Notes: a model not told the origin generated them from the letters alone. Positions 1 through 9,518 are shown, counted from the first letter of the stretch. The stretch: 43,636 nucleotides of DNA from an uncultured Pseudanabaenaceae cyanobacterium (GCA_938017515.1 CALIJJ010000064.1:1-43636); one strand, 5' to 3'. Numbers and translations: made by a program.

Positions 1-402
1 CACGAAGCCATTGACTATCACTCTCAGTCCTTGGAAATTCGGCGTGAAATCGGCGATCGCTGGGGAGAGGCAGCCTCCCTGTTCAATATGGGCGTAGCGC
101 GGGAGAAACTTCAGGATCAGCCTCAGGCCAAACGCCTCTACGAAGACGCTCGCGATATTTTCCAAGCCCTACAACTTCCGCACATGGTCAGCCACTGCGA
201 AGCAAAACTTCAGCCACCCCCACCGACTGAAAATACGACGCAACCCAACGGCGCTCTGCAAGATTCTCAGTCAGAAACCAACATTGCTCCTATCAAATCT
301 GCGAACCCAACCAAGCCAGCCATTGCACGTCGCAAACACCCCTGGCCCCTCTACATCGGCCTAGCCATCGCCGTCGCCACCCTCATCATCATCCTGCAAT
401 AG
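1..402 (+). CDS. TPR-repeat protein, C-terminal fragment
   Basis: The frame is open from the first base, so this is the 3' end of a gene that starts outside the window; 133 codons plus stop are visible. The first ~50 residues read as tetratricopeptide repeats of the CHAT/NB-ARC-associated type (motifs EAIDYHSQSLEIRREIGDR and WGEAASLFNMGVAREKL), normally a protein-protein interaction scaffold. A Pro/Thr/Ser-rich linker follows, and then a single hydrophobic segment at the very C-terminus (WPLYIGLAIAVATLIIIL) after an Arg/Lys-rich stretch. That suggests a tail-anchored membrane protein with the TPRs in the cytoplasm. It converges on the AAA gene with only 2 nt between the stop codons and no visible terminator. 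The partner is unknown. Confidence 0.75.
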   Translation, partial: HEAIDYHSQSLEIRREIGDRWGEAASLFNMGVAREKLQDQPQAKRLYEDARDIFQALQLPHMVSHCEAKLQPPPPTENTTQPNGALQDSQSETNIAPIKSANPTKPAIARRKHPWPLYIGLAIAVATLIIILQ

Positions 403-404
403 GC

Positions 405-1925
405 TCAATCCGCCGCCACAAACCGCTCTCCTGCAAACACCCGCAACGCCTCCACATCCTCCCGCCGCGACACCGACAACGGCACCGTAGACGTCACCTC
501 CTCCAACAAAATCGCCGTATTCAACGGCGCATCCAAATGCAGCGCCCGGTACAGCCCCGCCACCACCGCCTGCTCAATCTCCGCACCACTAAAACCCTGG
601 GTCTTATCCACCAAAAGTTGCAAATCAAACTGCTCAGGATTTTGCTTACGGCGATTGAGATGAATCTCAAAAATCACCTTGCGGGCCTCCTCATCCGGCA
701 AATCCACAAAGAAAATCTCATCAAAACGCCCCTTGCGCAGCAGCTCCGGCGGCAGCTTCGACAAATCATTTGCAGTCGCAACCACAAACACCGACTCATC
801 CTTCTCCTGGAGCCACGTCAGAAACGCCCCAAACATCCGCTGACTCGTCCCCCCATCATTGGACTGGCTCGGTGGACTGAACCCCTTCTCCAGCTCATCC
901 AACCAGAGCACCGCCGGAGCCATCGCCTCCGCCATCGCCGTCGCACGACGCAGGTTCTTTTCCGACTCGCCCACATACTTGTCATAGAGCCGCCCCGCAT
1001 CCAGCTTCAGCAGCGGCAGCTTCCAGTTGCGGGCAATGATTTTTGCCGCCAGGGACTTACCACAGCCCTGAACCCCAACAATCAAAATGCCCTTAGGAGG
1101 CGTCAGGTTAAGCGACTGGGCTTTGTCACTGAACCCCAACTCCGCCCGCTGGATCCAAGCCTTGAGCTTGTCAAAACCACCAATTTCGCTGGCATTGTCC
1201 TGGGGCGGATAATATTCGAGCTGGCCACCTTCCTGCAGAAATTTGATCTTGCGGGCCTGGATTTCCTCAATGTCCTCCCGAGAGAGACGATTGTCCGTGA
1301 GGGCCGCATAGGCAATGGTTTGGCGGGCCTGGTTCAGTGTCATCCCCTGGAGCGCCTGGAGAATACCGCCCAACGCTTCCGCGTCGAGGTCAAGCTTAAT
1401 TTTTTGCTTGTTGTTGAGCGATCGCACCACCGCCTGCAACATCTCATACAGCTCATCCCGCGTCGGCATCTCTAGGGTGTAATACACCGCATCAGCTTCG
1501 ATTTCATCCGGCAGCGTCAGACGCGGTCCCGTAATCACAAAAGCCGCTTGGGTATGGGCAAACCGCTGACTCAGCTCCCGCAGCTTGCGCACGACGCTGG
1601 GGTCTTTGAGATGCTTGCCAAAATCCTTCAGGGCAAAGATCCCGTCGATCCTAAGCGCCTCGATGCAGTTGAGGAGTTCCATGGGGCCACTGGAGTCGGC
1701 GATCGCCGTTGAATCCCCCCGCACATTCTCAGCGCCCGATCCCTTAACCTCTAGGCGCCGCACCAGGCCCTGGGTAATACTCCAGTCATAGAGGGGAATC
1801 GGGATTTCCTGGGCTGCCATTTTCAGCAGCTCCATCGTTCGCTCTTCTTCCAGCGTCTCCACCGCAATCACCGAATGGAAGGAAAGAATCAGAGTTTTGA
1901 GATCGTGAACGCTTGTGGTGGGCAT
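405..1925 (-). CDS. ycf46: Ycf46-type AAA ATPase
   Basis: A 506-residue AAA+ ATPase. The Walker A motif GVQGCGKS is at residues ~284-291 and Walker B VLWLDELEK at ~339-347, followed by a sensor-like ATAND and an FSGAEIEQAV helix typical of the AAA C-terminal lid. The first ~250 residues form the non-ATPase domain seen in Ycf46 proteins of cyanobacteria and red-algal plastids. Mutant work on cyanobacterial Ycf46 linked it to inorganic-carbon use; the exact client is not settled. I chose the ATG at 1925 (MPTTSVHDLK); the frame runs 35 codons further upstream, but that extension looks like untranslated sequence. It diverges from menG. Confidence 0.85.
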   Translation of the reverse strand: MPTTSVHDLKTLILSFHSVIAVETLEEERTMELLKMAAQEIPIPLYDWSITQGLVRRLEVKGSGAENVRGDSTAIADSSGPMELLNCIEALRIDGIFALKDFGKHLKDPSVVRKLRELSQRFAHTQAAFVITGPRLTLPDEIEADAVYYTLEMPTRDELYEMLQAVVRSLNNKQKIKLDLDAEALGGILQALQGMTLNQARQTIAYAALTDNRLSREDIEEIQARKIKFLQEGGQLEYYPPQDNASEIGGFDKLKAWIQRAELGFSDKAQSLNLTPPKGILIVGVQGCGKSLAAKIIARNWKLPLLKLDAGRLYDKYVGESEKNLRRATAMAEAMAPAVLWLDELEKGFSPPSQSNDGGTSQRMFGAFLTWLQEKDESVFVVATANDLSKLPPELLRKGRFDEIFFVDLPDEEARKVIFEIHLNRRKQNPEQFDLQLLVDKTQGFSGAEIEQAVVAGLYRALHLDAPLNTAILLEEVTSTVPLSVSRREDVEALRVFAGERFVAAD

Positions 1926-2322
1926 GGTGGGCAAGCACAGAAGAAAAGGAATGGGAAAAGTATCAGGAAATATTAGCCTGGGAAATGAGGAAATATCATG
2001 TTGACAGTGCAATCGGGGCACCACAGCCATGCCAGAATAGACTCGGCTGGGCCAGTTGGCTTATATCATGGTGGAACGCTGCGCTAGTTCGCTTACATCA
2101 TTGTTGCGCCAGTCAGCCAATATCAGTTTGAACCTAGGTTGGGTACTATTTGTAGACTGATTGTTGGGACATTTTTGGAAAGACTCGTTCCGAGCTGGGA
2201 AAAAGCGTCTTCAGGTCGTAGGAGCCTTCTCTTAATTTGCCCAAAGAAGCTCAGCGAAGGATGTCCTTGGATCGGCTGCCTTTGCCCTTCTCTCTCGCCC
2301 AGGCCGTTGTTGGAACTTCCCG
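1926..2322. other. Divergent intergenic region ycf46 / menG
   Basis: About 400 bp between two divergent genes. It should hold both promoters, but I see no confident -10/-35 pair. There is a short near-repeat of GGAAATAT around 1970-1998 and no convincing small gene; the short frames here lack ribosome-binding sites and overlap one another. Confidence 0.4.
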
Positions 2323-3057
2323 TTGGATAACAGACTTTCTGAAGCCAAGCCCTCAAGCACAGACGTTCAGGCACTGTTTAACCGCATTGCCCCCGTTTAC
2401 GATCAACTCAACGATCAGCTCAGCTTTGGACTTCACCATATCTGGAAACGCATGGCCGTGAAGTGGGCTGACCCCCAGTCGGGCGATCGCGTTCTGGACC
2501 TATGCTGCGGAACAGGCGACATTGCCCTGCTCTTGGCCGAAGCCGTCGGAGAGCAGGGCCAAGTATACGGCGTTGACTTTGCCTGCGACCTACTGGCCGT
2601 CGCGTCAGAACGGGCCCAAAAGCACACCCGCCTGAGGCCACTCCGTAGCGCTGAGATGATTTGGCAGGAAGGGGATGCCCTGAACTTAGCCTTTGCAGAC
2701 CATAGCTTTGATGCCGCCACGATGGGCTATGGCTTGCGCAATGTAGCTGACATCCCCCAGGCGCTGCGTGAACTCCACCGCGTCCTAAAGCCGGGTGCCA
2801 AGGCTGCAATCTTGGACATGAATCGCCCCACCCAAGCGATGGCCCGTAGCCTACAACGGTGGTACCTGGAAACCTTTGTTGTTCCCAATGCGACTCAGCT
2901 TGGGGTGCGCGACGAATATGTCTATATCAATCCTAGTATCGAGCGTTTTCCCATCGGGGAGACTCAGGTGGCGATCGCCCGGGAGGCTGGGTTCACGGCT
3001 GCCACGCACTACACACTCTCCTTTGGGATGATGGGTATTTTAGTCGTCCAAAAGTAG
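2323..3057 (+). CDS. menG: Phytyl-naphthoquinone C-methyltransferase MenG (UbiE/MenG family)
   Basis: A 244-residue class I SAM-dependent methyltransferase. The ubiE/menG signature is complete: FNRIAPVYDQLND near residue 19, the SAM-binding VLDLCCGTGD at ~57-66, and YGLRNVADIPQALRELHRVLKPG in the middle. In cyanobacteria this enzyme performs the last methylation of phylloquinone (2-phytyl-1,4-naphthoquinone), the A1 electron carrier of photosystem I. Length fits the family. The start is the TTG at 2323, the only plausible start before the conserved region; no clear Shine-Dalgarno is visible. Ubiquinone is not made in cyanobacteria, so MenG is preferred over UbiE. Confidence 0.9.
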   Translation: MDNRLSEAKPSSTDVQALFNRIAPVYDQLNDQLSFGLHHIWKRMAVKWADPQSGDRVLDLCCGTGDIALLLAEAVGEQGQVYGVDFACDLLAVASERAQKHTRLRPLRSAEMIWQEGDALNLAFADHSFDAATMGYGLRNVADIPQALRELHRVLKPGAKAAILDMNRPTQAMARSLQRWYLETFVVPNATQLGVRDEYVYINPSIERFPIGETQVAIAREAGFTAATHYTLSFGMMGILVVQK

Positions 3058-3095
3058 AAGCCCTAAACAATAAAAGCCCATTGCATGGCAAATCG

Positions 3096-3296
3096 CTAGC
3101 TCTGTTCGTCATCCAGTGGGGGAGAAGCTTTCAGATGCATCACCGCATGACCAGCCTTCTCAATCCGCTTCAAGACATCGTTGTCCACTTCGGCATCTTG
3201 GCCCATCAATTCGCAGCACTTTAGCGTTTCCACCAGTGCCCACTGAAGATTAGTCACGGTTTCCCGCAATTCTCTAACCTCTTCTTGAGAATCCAA
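3096..3296 (-). CDS. Small conserved-looking protein, function unknown
   Basis: I choose the TTG at 3296 because a strong Shine-Dalgarno (GGAGGTG, complement of 3301-3307) lies immediately upstream at correct spacing; the longer frame up to 3356 has no such site. This gives a 66-residue acidic helical protein (MDSQEEVRELRETVTNLQ...), with LRETVTNLQWALVETLKCCELM likely a helix or coiled coil, and two internal Cys. No family recognised. It faces menG convergently (38 bp apart) and diverges from the DUF445 gene. Confidence 0.6.
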   Translation of the reverse strand: MDSQEEVRELRETVTNLQWALVETLKCCELMGQDAEVDNDVLKRIEKAGHAVMHLKASPPLDDEQS

Positions 3297-3585
3297 AATA
3301 CACCTCCACAAGTGCAAACCCATCAACAGTTGCAAGGATGACACGCATCTTGCCACATAGAGAATAACAAAAATTATTTTGGCATCTCTATGGTCCTAGC
3401 ACGTATCTTACGGCTCTTTCATGCAGTAAGCAGGTAAAGAAGTCCGTATTTATACGCCTCCGTACCCAGGGAACCATGCCCAAAAGTACGGATTTTACTC
3501 TACGCATAAGCCCCGTCCTTATGGCGAGTATCATGGACGTATTACCCCGATACCACAGCATGAGAATGTGAGCTTTGTGTGAGAT

Positions 3586-4836
3586 TTGCCGTCTGTGCCT
3601 GATTCCATAGCATCTTCAACCCTGTGGCTTTGGATTGTTCCTCCTTTGGCGGGAGGGGTGATTGGCTATTTCACCAATGATTTGGCCATCAAGATGCTGT
3701 TTCGCCCCTACCGAGCGAAGCAACTCTTCGGTCGGCGGCTCCCCTTCACGCCCGGACTGATTCCGAGGAATCAATCCCGCTTGGCCCAGCGCATTGCCAA
3801 TGCGATCATGGGGTCCTTGCTGACGCCGGAGGAATTGCAAAACCTGGCCCGCAAACTGCTCCAAACGGAGCGGCTTAAGCAAGTCATCCTTTGGTTACTA
3901 CAGCTTGCTTTGGAGCAAGTCCAGAAAGATGAGAACCAAAAAACGGCCAGTATTCTAGCCGGTATTCTGCGAGACCTCTTCAGTCAGTCGCTGCCCCGTC
4001 TCCTCCGGGTGTTTGCTCGGCAAGATAACTTTCTAGAGCCTCAACTCAACCAAATTTTTGATCAGGTTTTACTAGAGTTTCAGCTCACTCGCCCCCAAGC
4101 CCAGCAACTCTCAGATTGGGCGCTCAAGGGAGTCTTTCCCCCGGATACCATCCGTCAGACGCTGGTTGATTTCCTCACAGACCGTAATATCTACGCCATT
4201 GATGAGGCCTTTCGGGAAAAAAGTAGCGGGACCTATTGGGTGGTAGCCAACTTGTTTGGCCTACGCAACACCCTGATACGCCTGCGATCGCACTGTCTCG
4301 ACGAGCGTGAATCAAGCAATGCGGTCATCCAGGAACTGCTCGACGTTCTTAATGTGGAGCCCCGCCTGGTGGAGTGGCTCCAGAATTTTTCGTTGCAGAA
4401 CCTGCCCATCAGTACCGTGAGACAGCTGCGCAAAACCATGCGGCAAACCGTGCGGGACTATCTACGGGATCAGGGCAGCGATGTTTTGATGGGACTGAGC
4501 CAGTCCTTGGACTGGGACGGCATTGCGGGATTGGTGCTCAACCGGCTACGCAACTCGCCCGTTGTGGATGCATCGTTGGAGTTGGTGAGTGAGGAATTGG
4601 CGCTGGTATTGGAACGCTACCTAGAGCGAGATTTGGAAAAGATTGTTGCCCAGGCGATTCCGATTTTAGATATTGATGCAGTGATTGTGAGTCGGGTCAT
4701 GGCCACACCGCCCCAGGAGCTGGAGGCCGCCATTCAAGGCATCGTCAAGAGCGAGCTTCAGGCCATCGTCAACCTAGGAGGGGTACTTGGATTTTCCATT
4801 GGCCTAATGCAGGCAGTCCTGCTGTCTTTCCGATAG
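3586..4836 (+). CDS. DUF445 family membrane protein
   Basis: A 416-residue protein of the DUF445 family, widespread in cyanobacteria and Firmicutes and of unknown function. The family hallmarks are visible: an N-terminal membrane segment ([20 protein letters not shown]) followed directly by FRPYRAK and [18 protein letters not shown], a long helical middle with many Gln/Leu/Arg, and a C-terminal [16 protein letters not shown] membrane segment. Both ends are therefore membrane-attached, with a large helical domain between. An in-frame stop at 3580 limits the start to TTG 3586 or GTG 3595; neither has a good ribosome-binding site. Confidence 0.85.
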   Translation: MPSVPDSIASSTLWLWIVPPLAGGVIGYFTNDLAIKMLFRPYRAKQLFGRRLPFTPGLIPRNQSRLAQRIANAIMGSLLTPEELQNLARKLLQTERLKQVILWLLQLALEQVQKDENQKTASILAGILRDLFSQSLPRLLRVFARQDNFLEPQLNQIFDQVLLEFQLTRPQAQQLSDWALKGVFPPDTIRQTLVDFLTDRNIYAIDEAFREKSSGTYWVVANLFGLRNTLIRLRSHCLDERESSNAVIQELLDVLNVEPRLVEWLQNFSLQNLPISTVRQLRKTMRQTVRDYLRDQGSDVLMGLSQSLDWDGIAGLVLNRLRNSPVVDASLELVSEELALVLERYLERDLEKIVAQAIPILDIDAVIVSRVMATPPQELEAAIQGIVKSELQAIVNLGGVLGFSIGLMQAVLLSFR

Positions 4837-5177
4837 GATTGTTCCAGCAGTAAGCATAGCCTAGGAATGGTAGGGCCCAGAATATAGCCTAGCGACGGTA
4901 TGACCCAGGAACGAGAGGGTGGCCTATGGACCGCCGACGCCTCAGTGGACGCTCACGCTGACTGCGAATCATCTCTTTGAAGCTGGCGATCGCTCGGGGG
5001 GATTGCGATCGCCTTCTCTGTCCTTGTTCAGGCGCTGTAGAAATACTGACATCTTCTAGGGATGTTCTCCGCGAAATGGCTGAGCCTTATTGAGACTTTA
5101 TCTGGGTGTGGCCAAAGCGTATAAAAGTTTTTGACGGCAAGAAATCGTTGCGACGGAAACAGCCCCTAATTCAGCCC
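4837..5177. other. Intergenic region DUF445 / priA (convergent)
   Basis: About 340 bp between convergent genes. It holds an imperfect ~30-bp direct repeat starting ATAGCCTAG (about 4856-4915), a HIP1-armed hairpin (4985-5013) and, at the right edge, the priA stop-codon duplication. No gene seen. Confidence 0.45.
4985..5013. terminator. HIP1-armed hairpin, possible terminator
   Basis: GGCGATCGC (4985-4993) and GCGATCGCC (5005-5013) form a perfect 9-bp stem with an 11-nt loop, made of two HIP1 octamers. It lies downstream of the DUF445 gene; the following TTCTCTGTCC is only mildly T-rich, so a terminator role is tentative. Confidence 0.35.
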
Positions 5178-5186
5178 CTAGTTCAG
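5160..5186. repeat. 12-bp tandem duplication over the priA stop codon
   Basis: CAGCCCCTAATT (5160-5171) and CAGCCCCTAGTT (5172-5183), then CAG. On the priA strand this reads CTGAACTAGGGG CTGAATTAGGGG CTG, so the unit includes the last two codons and the TAG stop. As the period is a multiple of three, the second TAG is in frame with the first. Confidence 0.85.
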
Positions 5187-7709
5187 GTAGAGGGGATCCA
5201 CATCAATGGTGAGACCAACGGTGCTGGGGCAACTCTGGCGTAACTGCATCAGCTGTTCTAGAAGTGCCACGGGGGGGTTGATGTCTGCTCTCGCTCGGGC
5301 CGTTTGTTTCAGCAGCAGCTGCCAGCGATAGCGATCGGCAACCCGAGCAATGGCAGCGGGCGCTGGCCCTAGGATGGTGTAGCGATCGAGGAGCTGCTGC
5401 TCTAGCTGACGCGCCAGGCGATCGGCGGTGGCCATGACTTCATTTTCGTGGGGGCCACTCAAGCGGAGCAGGATCAATTGCCCCTGGGGAGGATAGTGTA
5501 GCGCCGCCCGTTCTTGGAGTTCGGCCTCTAAAAAGGGAGGATAGGACTGCTGTTGAACAGCAGCAATGACGGGGTGCTCTGGCGTATAGGTTTGTAAGAT
5601 GACACGACCCGGTATTTCCCCCCGACCGGCCCGACCGGCGACTTGTAAGAGCGTTTGACAAGCCCGCTCAGCAGCTCGGAAATCAGCCTGGTGCAGCAGT
5701 CCATCAGCCGCCACAATGCCGACCAGTGTGACCTGGGGCAGATCAATCCCCTTGGTCAACATTTGCGTACCCACCAAGAAATCCGCCTCCCCCGCCGCAA
5801 AGCGATCGAGCAACCGGCGATGGGCTCCTTTGGTGCGCGTCGTATCGCTGTCATAGCGAATGATGCGCAGTTGTGGAAACAATTGTTTGAGATCCTGGGT
5901 GATGCGCTGGGTACCACTGCCAAAATTTTTCAGATAGGGGGACTGGCAACTCGGACAATGCTGGGGATGTCCCTGGACATAGTTGCAATAGTGACAGCGC
6001 AGAATCGGGCGGGCCTCACGATGGGTGTGGTGATAGGCGAGGGAAACGTCGCAGTGGGGACAGGTCAGGGCTTCGCCACAGCTACGGCAAGAGACAAAGG
6101 TGCTGTGGCCCCGACGATGGATAAACAGAAGACCCTGTCGCCCCTGGTCAAGGGTGTCCGCGATCGCCTGTTGCAGGCTGTGGCTAAACACAGAGCGATT
6201 GCCCTGGATAAGCTCCTCGCGCAGGTCAACGATTTCGACCGGAGGGTGGGGCCTAGCGTGGATCCGTTGGGGCAGAGACAGGTAGAGCGTGGGAATGACG
6301 GGATCGGCATGATCGGGGCTCGGGAGACGCTCTGGGGATGGAGCATGCAAAAACCAGGTCTCGGCCGACGGCGTGGCAGACCCCAAAAGGAGGGGACAGT
6401 CGTGGGCTTGGGCACGCCAGCGAGCAACGGTGCGGGCGTGGTAACAGGGCATGGGCTGATCTTGCTTGAAGCTGCTGTCGTGTTCCTCATCCAAGATAAT
6501 CAGACCAATCCTTGGCAACGGCGCAAAGACCGCCGATCGCGTTCCAATCACGACCTGGGGACGACCCATCAGCATCTGCCGCCAGGTATCGTAGCGTTCG
6601 CCTGGGGATAGCCCGCTGTGGTAGACGCAAACGCGATCGCCAAACCGCTGCCGAAACCGATCGGTGAGTTGAGGCGTGAGGCCAATTTCGGGCACCAGCA
6701 CCAGGGCAGAAGCCCCTTGGGTGAGAATGGGTGCGATCGCCTGTAAATACACTTCGGTTTTGCCAGAGCCCGTCACACCATGGAGCAAAACAGAGCAAAA
6801 TTGGTCGAGATTGTGCAGGGTCTGAAGGGCCTGGGCTTGATCTGGGGTCAGCGTCTTGGGTTGATCGCGGCAGGCTTGGCCAGAAGCATCACCGCCTTCT
6901 AGCCGCAGAACTTCCCGACGTTCGATGGTGACCCACTGTTTTTTTTCCAGGGTCTTGACCGTCGAGTCACTCACCTGAGCCTGCTCTAGAAGCTGCGCCA
7001 TAGACAACTCTCCCCCCCGTTGCCGCAGCAGTGTGAGTAGCGTCTGCTGTTTAGCCGTGAGCGCTTTGCCAGGGAGCGATGGCGTTATTGCGGGCTCGGG
7101 CAACAGCGTCACCACCCGCTGGAGTTTGGGCTGACAGCTCGCAGGGGTTTCTAAAAAGCTTTCGACATATCCCTGACGGATCAGTTCTCGCAGGGCGCGA
7201 TCGGCACCGCGTACCTGTTGCTTGAGATAGCGCCAGGTATAACTCCCCTGCTTGGCCTGCTGGAGCTGTTGGACAACAGCCTGGGCCGGAACGGACAAGG
7301 ACTGGGGGGCTGGGACGGAATGGGCAAGACGAACCCGGCGCTGGGATTTGCCGAGAAGTTTCGGCGGCAACGCCGTCCGAATCACCTGCATCAGGGAGGT
7401 GGCATAGTAAGCGGCAACGCGCTCCAACAATGGCCAATAGCCTGGGGGGAAAAAGCCTTGGGCAATCACTTCGGTGACTGGCCGTAGCTCACCGTCATTC
7501 GGAGGCTCCATCCTGTGACATCGGAGCGCGATCGCCCCCAACTGCTGGGAGCCAAAGGGAACCGTCAAGATATCGCCAACCTGCACCGTCAACTCAGCGG
7601 GAACGTGATAGCTAAATAGCCCCTGCACCCCTGGGCAGTCCACTAACACATCAACCCAGCGAAACGCTGATTCGTCTCGCTGGGTTGGTTGATTCAAAGG
7701 CACAGTCAC
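5178..7709 (-). CDS. priA: Primosomal protein N' (PriA replication-restart helicase)
   Basis: An 843-residue superfamily 2 DNA helicase that recognises stalled forks and reloads the replicative helicase. The N-terminal 3'-DNA-binding domain (WVDVLVDCPGVQGLFSYHVP) is followed by a winged-helix region, Walker A GVTGSGKTEVY at 311-321, the DEEH box at ~407-410, and LLGSATPS (motif III). The zinc-binding insert has all eight cysteines as CxxC pairs (CRSCG, CPHCD, CHYCN, CPSCQ), then motifs V/VI (VAGRAGRG). Somewhat longer than E. coli PriA (about 730), which is usual in cyanobacteria. Start is GTG 7709. Apparently monocistronic. Confidence 0.95.
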   Translation of the reverse strand: MTVPLNQPTQRDESAFRWVDVLVDCPGVQGLFSYHVPAELTVQVGDILTVPFGSQQLGAIALRCHRMEPPNDGELRPVTEVIAQGFFPPGYWPLLERVAAYYATSLMQVIRTALPPKLLGKSQRRVRLAHSVPAPQSLSVPAQAVVQQLQQAKQGSYTWRYLKQQVRGADRALRELIRQGYVESFLETPASCQPKLQRVVTLLPEPAITPSLPGKALTAKQQTLLTLLRQRGGELSMAQLLEQAQVSDSTVKTLEKKQWVTIERREVLRLEGGDASGQACRDQPKTLTPDQAQALQTLHNLDQFCSVLLHGVTGSGKTEVYLQAIAPILTQGASALVLVPEIGLTPQLTDRFRQRFGDRVCVYHSGLSPGERYDTWRQMLMGRPQVVIGTRSAVFAPLPRIGLIILDEEHDSSFKQDQPMPCYHARTVARWRAQAHDCPLLLGSATPSAETWFLHAPSPERLPSPDHADPVIPTLYLSLPQRIHARPHPPVEIVDLREELIQGNRSVFSHSLQQAIADTLDQGRQGLLFIHRRGHSTFVSCRSCGEALTCPHCDVSLAYHHTHREARPILRCHYCNYVQGHPQHCPSCQSPYLKNFGSGTQRITQDLKQLFPQLRIIRYDSDTTRTKGAHRRLLDRFAAGEADFLVGTQMLTKGIDLPQVTLVGIVAADGLLHQADFRAAERACQTLLQVAGRAGRGEIPGRVILQTYTPEHPVIAAVQQQSYPPFLEAELQERAALHYPPQGQLILLRLSGPHENEVMATADRLARQLEQQLLDRYTILGPAPAAIARVADRYRWQLLLKQTARARADINPPVALLEQLMQLRQSCPSTVGLTIDVDPLYLN

Positions 7710-7793
7710 AGGCGTTAGAGAGGCGGACTCACTAGAACAGAGGTTCGCCTAATACTCTAGCGGAAATCCTGACTGACGAGACAGCGCTGCATG

Positions 7794-7857
7794 GATGAAT
7801 CTTGCTGTCTAGATGAATCTTGCTGTCTGGATGAATCTTGCTGCCTGGATGAATCCT
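7794..7857. repeat. 18-bp tandem repeat, about 3.5 copies
   Basis: Unit GATGAATCTTGCTGTCTR at 7794-7811, 7812-7829, 7830-7847 (TGCC variant), with a partial fourth copy to about 7857. It lies in the 250-bp gap between priA and the response regulator. It has no dyad symmetry, so it is not an obvious operator or terminator. Confidence 0.9.
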
Positions 7858-7962
7858 ATTGATGGCTCTGGTTAACTGTCGCTCGACACAGTCCTGCGAA
7901 GCCTACTCAAACAGCCCACTCAAACGAAAACTCGACCATCCATTGGAATTCGACCAGTTGAA

Positions 7963-8334
7963 CTAGGCGGATCGATCAACAAATCCATAAATTATTTGAA
8001 GTAAATCATGAATGGAAAAGGGTTTAGGCAAATAGTAATCGGCCCCAGAAACAATACCCTGCTGAGCATCTTCTCGTGAGGCTTTAGCTGACAGAAAAAC
8101 AAAGGGAATAGATCGAGAGGAAGGCTGCGCGCGCACAGCCTGCAGCACATCATAACCACTGAAGTCTGGCATCAGGACATCACACAAAATAAGGTCAGGA
8201 TGGTGACGTCGCAAGAGTGCAAGACCTTGTAATCCATCCGCAGCACCTATACCCGAAAAGCCTTCAGCCTCTAGGAGCTCTAGGATATTTTCGCGCACAA
8301 AATCTTCGTTTTCAATGACAAGAATAGTAGCCAT
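7963..8334 (-). CDS. Single-domain (CheY-like) response regulator
   Basis: A 123-residue stand-alone receiver domain. The phospho-acceptor Asp is D52 (LILCDVLMPDFSG), the acidic pocket is near residues 8-11 (IENED), the switch residue is Ser in FLSAKA (~82), and the invariant Lys is in YLPKPF (~104). There is no output domain, so it would act by binding a partner protein or relaying phosphate. No histidine kinase is nearby; the gene is flanked by priA and a long AT-rich spacer, so its kinase cannot be named. Confidence 0.9.
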   Translation of the reverse strand: MATILVIENEDFVRENILELLEAEGFSGIGAADGLQGLALLRRHHPDLILCDVLMPDFSGYDVLQAVRAQPSSRSIPFVFLSAKASREDAQQGIVSGADYYLPKPFSIHDLLQIIYGFVDRSA

Positions 8335-8983
8335 AGCAACCGATTGATACCCTGAGTTGGACGTAGTTCTTTGGCCAAAGAGCCAATATCTCTACGCTGT
8401 GAGGAGTGGATGACAGACGATTGGTGACGCTCTCCCAAGGGAGTAGAGCCCAATCGCACTGGATAATGCACCTAAACTCAATCGGGGGCTAAGGAATCTA
8501 GAACCGTCTCTAGATCATCTTAGACGAGGGACAAGGGAGTTAATTATCCTTGGAGAGGAGTAAGGTAAATCCCTACGATTTCCTGCAGTTTAGTGTTTAA
8601 ACCATAGAAAACGCTTCGATCATAGCAATTGATCTGCCAATTCCCAGAGGCATTCTCGTCAAAGAAAAGCTTGAATACGGATGTTATTGCGTTACATTAA
8701 AAACGTTTTGTGGCGGATAATTATTTTCTGAATCAGCTTAAAATAAGTGACAAATACTACGAGCAAAAGAAGGTTTAGTTTTCAAAGCTTGCGAAAATAA
8801 GGTTTTGTTGATCTCAATTCAAAAAGGGCCCTCAAACGACAGCATCAACGGACTACGTATTCAGTCCACCGCGGTGCAAAAATATCGTTCAAGGAAGTTA
8901 TGAATATAACTTCAACAAAAAATTGCATTGAAATAAAAATCAAGGCAGTCGTGACTGATTTAGGGTCACGCCTTGTGCCGACA
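8335..8983. other. 650-bp non-coding spacer, AT-rich in its middle
   Basis: No supportable gene. The stretch about 8580-8960 is clearly more AT-rich than the flanks and should carry the promoter of the response regulator (leftward). A 72-codon rightward frame at 8900-9118 overlaps the yjbQ 3' end antisense and lacks a ribosome-binding site. Weak dyads around the TCTAGA sites at 8500-8520 are not convincing. Confidence 0.4.
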
Positions 8984-9400
8984 CTAATCGCCCATGATAT
9001 GGATAGCGAGTTCACGGCTATGACTTCGCTGACGGTGCTCCCAAATATAGAGCCCCTGCCATGTCCCCAAAACCAAGCGTCCCTGGCTGATGGGAATATT
9101 TTCCGAGGTATGGGTTAGGGCCGTTCGGATGTGGGCAGGCATATCATCGGGACCTTCGGCATCGTGGATGTAGTGAGGCCCTTCTGGAACGAGCTTGGCA
9201 AAGTATCGTTCCAAATCCTTGAGCACGTCGGGATCAGCATTTTCTTGAATGATTAAGCTGGCTGAGGTGTGGCGCAGGAAAACGGTGCAGAGACCCGTTT
9301 GAATATTGGAGTCGCGGACAACTTTATCCACTTGGCGCGTGACGTCACTCAGGGATTGCCCCGGGGTTTGGACGCGGAGAATGCGTTGGAACTGTTGCAT
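8984..9400 (-). CDS. YjbQ family protein (UPF0047)
   Basis: A 138-residue YjbQ/UPF0047 protein. The family signature is complete: GLCTVFLRHTSASLIIQENADPDV, then FAKLVPEGPHYIHDAEGPDDMPAHI, and a C-terminal GTWQGLYIWEHR. The conserved His/Asp/Glu cluster forms a metal-binding site. Some members show weak thiamine-phosphate synthase activity in complementation, but the physiological role is unresolved. Full length. Upstream lies a 15-bp tandem repeat and then the glycosyltransferase gene. Confidence 0.9.
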   Translation of the reverse strand: MQQFQRILRVQTPGQSLSDVTRQVDKVVRDSNIQTGLCTVFLRHTSASLIIQENADPDVLKDLERYFAKLVPEGPHYIHDAEGPDDMPAHIRTALTHTSENIPISQGRLVLGTWQGLYIWEHRQRSHSRELAIHIMGD

Positions 9401-9431
9401 GGCCTAGGAATAGAAATGGAGCGTAGAAAAG

Positions 9432-9491
9432 TTGAACGGTGAGAAATTGGACGGTGAGAAATTGAGCAGTGAGAAATTGAGCAGTGAGCAA
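9432..9491. repeat. 15-bp tandem repeat, 4 copies
   Basis: Copies at 9432-9446, 9447-9461, 9462-9476 and 9477-9491, consensus TTGRRCRGTGAGAAA. It sits in the 118-bp gap between the glycosyltransferase stop codon and yjbQ start. Confidence 0.9.
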
Positions 9492-9518
9492 TAGAGAATA
9501 AAGACGGTAGGAGCTTGC

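Noticed and set aside
537..1475. 312-codon frame antisense to ycf46
   Set aside because: Shadow of the well-supported AAA gene; basic, low-quality composition (many Arg/His/Gln) typical of antisense frames.
5655..6611. 318-codon frame antisense to priA
   Set aside because: Shadow of priA; no domain, no ribosome-binding site.
8900..9118. 72-codon rightward frame at the yjbQ 3' end
   Set aside because: Overlaps the clear yjbQ gene antisense, lacks a ribosome-binding site, and its start is in the AT-rich spacer.
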